In this document: piece after piece, positions 59,203 to 64,000 of the stretch
Position numbering within the stretch: position 1 is the first letter of the stretch
How the letters are laid out: each line of letters starts with the position of its first letter
Source of the DNA: Aliisedimentitalea scapharcae
GTDB taxonomy: Bacteria; Pseudomonadota; Alphaproteobacteria; Rhodobacterales; Rhodobacteraceae
Direction of reading: 5' to 3'
Assembly: GCF_045277565.1 (NCBI RefSeq)
Contig: NZ_CP123584.1
Span: forward strand, 2,666,001-2,730,000
DNA: 64,000 nucleotides
Translations under genes and position numbers: made by a program
Notes under the pieces: generated by a model
Database searches by the model: none
What the model was told of the DNA's origin: nothing
What the model saw: only the letters and a program-made list of their open reading frames with translations

Positions 59203-61622
59203 TCCGGGTTACGCTCCTGGGCTGGCTGTCCTTGTGGCGCCGCCACCCCGGTCAGCTGGTGCTGCTGATTCTGGGCATGGCCCTGGCGACGTCGCTCTGG
59301 TCGGCGGTACAGGCCATCAATGGCGAGGCAAGGTCAAACTATGACCGGGCCATGTCCCAATTGGGCAGCGTGGATCTGGCGGCGCTTGTGCCCAAGGCCG
59401 GAACATTGCCCCTGTCGCAGTATGTGGCATTGCGCAGGACCGGGTGGAAACTGGCTCCGGTGCTCGAAGGGCGATGGCGGCTGAACCGGGACAGTTATAA
59501 CCTGATCGGTGTGGATCTGTTGACGCACCCGCTCTTGCCGGTGCTTGCAATGGAATCATCCACCGGACCGGCCAATCCCGGCTCTGCCTTGGATATCCTT
59601 CGCCCACCCGGGCGGCTGTTTGCCGGACCCGATCTTGAACAGGAATTGTCAGGCATCCCGAATATACCTCCGGTCACATTCAGCGATCGGGTTCCAGCCG
59701 GAACCATTCTGGGTGATATCGGGCTGGTCGAAGACCTGCTTTCCAAACCTGGAGAGATCTCGCGGGTGCTGATCCTGCCGGATCAAATCCCTGGCCTGCC
59801 GTCGCTGGAGCAACTGGCCCCGGATCTGAAGCGGATCGAACCGGACCAGGTGGGAGCTGCGGCGCGGCTGACTGACAGCTTTCACCTGAATCTCAGCGCC
59901 TTTGGGCTGCTGTCGTTTGCCGTCGGGCTGTTCATCGTCCATGCCACCATCGGGTTGGTGTTTGAACAGCGGCGTGGATTGGTACGCAGCCTGCGCGCCA
60001 TGGGTGTGCCTTTGCGCGGTCTTGTCCTGTGCGCTTTGGGCGAACTTCTGGTGCTGGCACTGGTCTCCGGGGGATTGGGGCTGGTCCTGGGGTATCTGAT
60101 CGCAGCGGCATTGTTGCCAGATGTCGCCGCCACCCTGCGCGGATTGTATGGCGCGCCGGTTCAGGGCGGGTTGACCCTGCGCCCGTCGTGGGTGGCATCG
60201 GGATTGGCCATGGCGCTGGGGGGCACGGTGATTGCCAGCGCCCAAGCCTTGTGGAAGCTCGCCCATTTGCCGTTGTTGTCGGCTCCCGGTCAACAGGCCT
60301 GGGCGCGAGTATCTGGTGTAACGCGGCGCTGGCAGGCCAATTCAGGTGTTGCGCTGGCAGCCGCAGGAGTGGCCGTGTTCATGTTGTTTGACGGATTGAT
60401 CGCCGGGTTCGCTTTGTTGGGTGGCACGATGCTGGGCACCGCGCTCCTGTTGCCGCCTGTGCTGTCTGGCGCGTTGCGTGTTGGGTCGCGCAGTGCCAAA
60501 TCCGCGCTGATGGAATGGGTCTGGGCCGACACACGGGCTCAGGTACCTGCCCTGTCGTTGGCATTGATGGCGCTGTTGCTGGCGCTGGCCACCAACATTG
60601 GGGTCGGCTCTATGGTGTCCAGCTTTCGTCTGACCTTTCTCGGCTGGATGGATCAGAGATTATCAGCCGAAATTTACGTGACCGCCCGAACCGATGCCCA
60701 AGGTCATGCCCTGCACCGGTGGTTTGACGACCAACAGGTCACCGCGCTGCCAATTCGCTGGTCCGAAACGGCCGTGATGGGTGAGCTGGTGCGCATTTAT
60801 GGCGTGGTCGACGACCCGAGTTACCGTGAAAATTGGCCGATCCTGACTGCAAACGACGCGGCCTGGGACAGGGTGATGGCGGACAACGGCGTTCTGGTCA
60901 ACGAACAGTTGGCGCGCAAGCACGGGCTGTGGCCAGGGGCCGATCTGAAGCTGGGTCCCGACTGGATGGTACCCGTGGTCGGGGTATACTCCGATTACGG
61001 CAATCCCAATGGCCAGGTCATCGCCGCGCTGGAGCGTCTGTTGGAAGAGTCTCCGGACCTCCCGATCCGCCAGTTTGGACTGCGCCTGCCCCAATCTCAG
61101 GTGGCAGGAATGATCCAACGCATCCGATCCGAGTTTGACCTCCCGGCGGGCGCGTTGGTCGATCAGGCCCAAATAAAATCCAGGTCGCTCGCGATCTTTG
61201 ACAAGACCTTTGTGGTGACGGGGGCCTTGAACGTCCTGACTTTGGGCGTGGCCTGTTTCGCAATGTTGACCAGCCTGTTGACCGTCTGGCGCCAGCGCCA
61301 GCCACAGCTGGCTCCGGTTTGGGCCATGGGCGTGACCCGCCCCGTTCTGGCCCGGATCGAAATCTTGCGCAGTGTCCTGTTGGCCGCGCTGACGTCGATC
61401 ATTGCGTTGCCGTTGGGGCTGGTGCTGGCCTGGGTGTTGTTGACGATCATCAATGTACAAGCCTTTGGCTGGGCCTTGCCAATGTATCTGTTTCCCGGCG
61501 ATTGGCTGCGGTTGTTCGGATTGACGATTTTGTCGGCGATCCTCGCAGCTGCGTGGCCTGCGTTAAAATTGTTGCGCATCGCACCGGTCGATCTGCTCAA
61601 GGTGTTCGCCAATGAACGTTAA
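59199..61622 (+). CDS. ABC transporter permease (FtsX-like, two permease units)
   Basis: An 807-residue inner-membrane permease with an N-terminal helix (GQLVLLILGMALATSLWS), a periplasmic part, then three helices around 235-330. A central membrane region lies at 375-470, a second large periplasmic domain at about 480-660, and a last FtsX unit at 670-800 (VTGALNVLTLGVACFAMLTSLL, LLAALTSIIALPLGLVLAWVLL). This is the two-halves layout of lipoprotein-type permeases of the YbbP class. It overlaps the lipocalin gene by 11 bases. Confidence 0.9.
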   Translation: MIRVTLLGWLSLWRRHPGQLVLLILGMALATSLWSAVQAINGEARSNYDRAMSQLGSVDLAALVPKAGTLPLSQYVALRRTGWKLAPVLEGRWRLNRDSYNLIGVDLLTHPLLPVLAMESSTGPANPGSALDILRPPGRLFAGPDLEQELSGIPNIPPVTFSDRVPAGTILGDIGLVEDLLSKPGEISRVLILPDQIPGLPSLEQLAPDLKRIEPDQVGAAARLTDSFHLNLSAFGLLSFAVGLFIVHATIGLVFEQRRGLVRSLRAMGVPLRGLVLCALGELLVLALVSGGLGLVLGYLIAAALLPDVAATLRGLYGAPVQGGLTLRPSWVASGLAMALGGTVIASAQALWKLAHLPLLSAPGQQAWARVSGVTRRWQANSGVALAAAGVAVFMLFDGLIAGFALLGGTMLGTALLLPPVLSGALRVGSRSAKSALMEWVWADTRAQVPALSLALMALLLALATNIGVGSMVSSFRLTFLGWMDQRLSAEIYVTARTDAQGHALHRWFDDQQVTALPIRWSETAVMGELVRIYGVVDDPSYRENWPILTANDAAWDRVMADNGVLVNEQLARKHGLWPGADLKLGPDWMVPVVGVYSDYGNPNGQVIAALERLLEESPDLPIRQFGLRLPQSQVAGMIQRIRSEFDLPAGALVDQAQIKSRSLAIFDKTFVVTGALNVLTLGVACFAMLTSLLTVWRQRQPQLAPVWAMGVTRPVLARIEILRSVLLAALTSIIALPLGLVLAWVLLTIINVQAFGWALPMYLFPGDWLRLFGLTILSAILAAAWPALKLLRIAPVDLLKVFANER

Positions 61623-62664
61623 GCTGATGCGCCTTCTGGTGACCTGTCTGGCGTTCCTGATGCCACTGGCGGCCCTGGCCCAAGGGTTCGCTGGTCTTGG
61701 CACACAGGCGGACGGCTTTGCCATACCGGATCGCAGCACGGTTCTGAGGTTTCCACAGGATCACGGAGCACATCCGCAATATCGCATTGAATGGTGGTAT
61801 CTGACCGCGAACCTGCGGGATGATACGGGCCAGGCGTATGGCGTGCAGTGGACCCTGTTCCGGTCTGCCCTGCGCCCGGATGACACGCCGGGATGGAAGA
61901 ACGGTCAGCTCTGGATGGGCCATGCCGCGCTGACCACTTCTGACCAGCACTATGTGGCAGAACGGTTGGCCCGTGGTGGCATCGGGCAGGCCGGTGTCAC
62001 GGCAGTTCCGTTTTCGGCCTGGATCGACGAATGGCAGATGGCCGGAGCGACCTTGGACAACGTATCTTTGCGGGCCAGCGGGTCAGAGTTTTCCTATGAT
62101 CTGTCCCTGCAGGCACGCGGGCCATTGGTATTGCACGGCACGCACGGCTATTCGGTCAAATCCGCGTCGGGACAGGCCAGCCATTACTATTCACAACCGC
62201 GCTATGAGATTACGGGCACTGTGACCACACCACGCGGGCCGGTTGCCGTGTCAGGTCAGGGGTGGTTTGACCGCGAATGGTCCAGCCAGCCATTGGATCA
62301 GGACCAAACCGGCTGGGACTGGTTTTCGCTCAGTCTGGAGGACGGCAATAAACTGATGGGGTTTCGGCTGCGCGGACAGGACTCTGTGTTCACATCGGGC
62401 ACCTGGATCGGAGCAGACGGCACCACGGTTCCCCTGCTCCCCGGACAGTTTCAGGCCCGGCCATTGAACTCTGTCCAAACCGCAGGCCGGTCCCTTGCGA
62501 CCTCCTGGCAGGTCACGGTGGAGACTCGAAACCTGGATCTCAGAATTGACGCTCTGAATCCTGATGCCTGGATGGACACGTCCTTTCCGTATTGGGAGGG
62601 ACCGGTCCAGATCAGCGGCAGCCACAGCGGAAGCGGGTACCTGGAAATGACCGGATATGAATGA
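61612..62664 (+). CDS. AttH/CrtC-type lipocalin-like secreted hydrolase family protein
   Basis: A 350-residue protein with a signal peptide (LLVTCLAFLMPLAALAQG). The AttH signature is clear: FPQDHGAHPQYRIEWWYLTANL near 45-66, VQWTLFRSAL, and ASHYYSQPRYEITGTV. Further on, VSGQGWFDREWSS is the invariant WxDxEW-type segment. Homologues are found next to LolD/FtsX-type ABC transporters and include carotenoid 1,2-hydratase CrtC. It is translationally coupled to the permease. A lipid-related substrate moved by the transporter is plausible but unproved. Confidence 0.88.
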   Translation: MNVKLMRLLVTCLAFLMPLAALAQGFAGLGTQADGFAIPDRSTVLRFPQDHGAHPQYRIEWWYLTANLRDDTGQAYGVQWTLFRSALRPDDTPGWKNGQLWMGHAALTTSDQHYVAERLARGGIGQAGVTAVPFSAWIDEWQMAGATLDNVSLRASGSEFSYDLSLQARGPLVLHGTHGYSVKSASGQASHYYSQPRYEITGTVTTPRGPVAVSGQGWFDREWSSQPLDQDQTGWDWFSLSLEDGNKLMGFRLRGQDSVFTSGTWIGADGTTVPLLPGQFQARPLNSVQTAGRSLATSWQVTVETRNLDLRIDALNPDAWMDTSFPYWEGPVQISGSHSGSGYLEMTGYE

Positions 62665-62857
62665 AAATCTGGCCATTCAGACAGATGTTTCCCGATTTCC
62701 TTGGACACCTCACCATCCATGGGATGCGCAGATTTTTTGAACCGGTGTGGAAAACGTCCAAAAGATGTCGCCTTTAGATGGACGCGCCTTCGTCCTTCCC
62801 CTAACCTCACGCCTCGAAGCCGTCGCAAGACAACAAATCGCAAGCCGAGGTTCGTGA

Positions 62858-63724
62858 ATGGATTACCATACCCCAGCCAGTTTCAAGGACGCAGTCGAGC
62901 TGGCCGCCAACAGTGACGGGATCACCCGTTTTCTGGCCGGTGGCACCGACGTTCTGGTGCAATTGCGCGCCGATATCGTCACCCCTGATACCCTGATCGA
63001 CGTCAAACATATCCCCGGTGTGCATGACATTACCCGTGCTGCAGATGGCGGTTGGACCATCGGTGTAGCGACCCCGGGTGCCGAAATGTCCGAACACCCG
63101 GAACTGGGACAGGATTGGCCCGGTGTGGTCGAAGGCATGGACCTGATCGGATCGACCCAGGTTCAGGGCCGTGCCACATTGGTTGGCAACCTGTGCAATG
63201 GATCGCCTGCTGCGGATTCGGTCCCGGCCCTGGTCGCCGCAGGGGCCACCGTTTCGGTGACCGGACCCAACGGTGACCGTACGGTTGCTGTCGAAGACAT
63301 TCCAACAGGCCCGGGTCGCACATCGCTGGCCAAGGGTGAGCTGGTGAACGCCGTTCATCTGCCGGCCCGTGGCGACAACGGCGGTGACGCCTATCTGCGG
63401 TTCATTCCGCGCACCGAAATGGATATTGCCGTTGTGGGCTGTGGCGTGAACCTGCGCCTGGACGGGGATACCATTGTCGAAGCGCGCGTGTCGCTGGGTG
63501 CCGTCGCCCCCACCGTGCTGCTGGTGCAGGACTGCGCCGATGCGATCATTGGCACGACGCTGGATGACGCCGCATTGGACAAACTGGCCGCGGCTGCATC
63601 CGCCGCCTGCAATCCGATCACCGACAAACGCGGAACCATTGAATTCCGCACCCATGTGGCAGGTGTTCTGGCCCGCCGCACCGCCAAGATCGCCTATGAT
63701 CGCGCAAAGGGAGCCGCAAAATGA
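62858..63724 (+). CDS. Molybdenum hydroxylase FAD-binding subunit (CoxM/xanthine dehydrogenase type)
   Basis: A 288-residue medium subunit. The first FAD loop is FLAGGTDVLVQLRADI near 27-42, the second ATLVGNLCNGSPAADSVP near 106-123, and the C-terminal CO-dehydrogenase flavoprotein domain follows from about 180 (FIPRTEMDIAVVGCGVNL). It passes electrons from the 2Fe-2S subunit to an acceptor. The next gene overlaps by four bases (ATGA). The M-then-S order resembles form I CO dehydrogenase operons, but the diagnostic large subunit is outside the window. Confidence 0.9.
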   Translation: MDYHTPASFKDAVELAANSDGITRFLAGGTDVLVQLRADIVTPDTLIDVKHIPGVHDITRAADGGWTIGVATPGAEMSEHPELGQDWPGVVEGMDLIGSTQVQGRATLVGNLCNGSPAADSVPALVAAGATVSVTGPNGDRTVAVEDIPTGPGRTSLAKGELVNAVHLPARGDNGGDAYLRFIPRTEMDIAVVGCGVNLRLDGDTIVEARVSLGAVAPTVLLVQDCADAIIGTTLDDAALDKLAAAASAACNPITDKRGTIEFRTHVAGVLARRTAKIAYDRAKGAAK

Positions 63725-64000
63725 GCAAGATCCACGTCAGCGCCACAGTGAATGGCGACTCCGTAGAATACCTGTGCGACCCACGTGAAACCCTGTTGGA
63801 CGTGCTGCGCGACCGCCTGAACCTGACCGGAGCCAAGGAAGGCTGTGGCACCGGCGACTGCGGAGCCTGTTCGGTGACGCTGGACGGCCGTCTGGTCTGT
63901 TCCTGTCTGGTGCTGGGTGCCGAAGCCGAGGGCAAGGAGATTGCCACCGTCGAAGGAATAGCCGATGGCGACGTCCTGCACCCGTTGCAGCAGAAATTCA
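63721..64000 (+). CDS. Molybdenum hydroxylase 2Fe-2S subunit, N-terminal part (runs off the right edge)
   Basis: The first 93 residues are visible. The plant-type ferredoxin cluster motif GCGTGDCGACSVTLDGRLVCSC gives C42, C47, C50 and C60. The start of the second domain follows, with ATVEGIADGDVLHPLQQKF at the edge, which is typical of the CoxS small subunit. The second, N- and C-terminal helical cluster domain and any large subunit lie beyond the window. The substrate cannot be decided. Confidence 0.92.
   Translation, partial: MSKIHVSATVNGDSVEYLCDPRETLLDVLRDRLNLTGAKEGCGTGDCGACSVTLDGRLVCSCLVLGAEAEGKEIATVEGIADGDVLHPLQQKF

Overview
The window looks like a chromosomal segment of a marine Rhodobacterales (Roseobacter-group) alphaproteobacterium. 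This rests on gene families and order, not on any database search. Indicators are the composite isc-suf operon (iscR, iscS, sufB, sufC, sufD, sufS) with sugar-modifying genes embedded in it, the DUF6456/DUF6477 neighbours, a pyrrolysine-free MttB-like methyltransferase, a corrinoid/folate methyltransferase with a split MetF, and a Cox/xanthine-dehydrogenase-type molybdenum hydroxylase at the right edge. The core is GC-rich and densely packed.

Layout. 1-12.5 kb: housekeeping and metabolism (partial MmgE/PrpD, RatA/Coq10, hpt, a ClpP-fold membrane protein, M20 amidohydrolase, lipA, peroxiredoxin, DUF6456/DUF6477, MttB-like methyltransferase, guaA, DMT exporter, P-loop protein). 12.5-15.4 kb: metA and dut, separated and followed by two gene-poor stretches of about 0.75 kb each. 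15.4-21.6 kb: a six-gene Bat/MoxR operon on the minus strand (moxR, DUF58, DUF4381, batA, a VWA-TPR fusion, batD), almost all joined by overlapping start and stop codons. 22-23.2 kb: a 40-codon ORF divergent from a GcvA-like LysR gene.

23.3-39.2 kb is an accessory island, visibly different from its flanks. It has longer intergenic gaps, broken genes (an MBL-fold remnant, a frameshifted Xre antitoxin) and at least five degenerate copies of one dispersed intergenic repeat. It also carries two RTX proteins. One is a 1622-residue secreted protein preceded by a gene resembling the HlyC/TAAT toxin-activating acyltransferases; the other is a 755-residue protein sharing a module with it. A DUF1254 periplasmic protein, a SAM methyltransferase and a LysR regulator follow. 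The island ends at a tRNA-Arg(CCG) gene plus a 5'-half copy of a second tRNA-Arg, next to the sufS end of the suf operon. No type I secretion ATPase, MFP or integrase is visible.

39.3-49.1 kb is the minus-strand isc-suf operon. A near-perfect Irr/ICE-type palindrome lies in its divergent promoter region, and its IscR lacks the usual cysteine triad. 49.3-58.4 kb: an alpha/beta hydrolase, a tandem-HD protein, the folate/corrinoid one-carbon genes (MtgA-like, MetF, PF13769 'virulence factor'), a sulfotransferase, Ppx/GppA, rlmE, YihY and a two-TM potassium channel. 58.5-62.7 kb: a three-gene unit of LolD-like ATPase, FtsX-like permease and AttH/CrtC lipocalin. 62.9 kb to the end: FAD and 2Fe-2S subunits of a molybdenum hydroxylase, running off the window.

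The least conventional piece is the RTX island: a putative acyltransferase without the expected catalytic histidine, paired with a beta-helix/RTX/Ig-like mosaic protein. Smaller curiosities are the Glu111 MetA (acetyl-CoA type by the published specificity rule), the Arg/Gly tails on two one-carbon enzymes, the VWA protein without its MIDAS aspartate, and the tandem HD protein.
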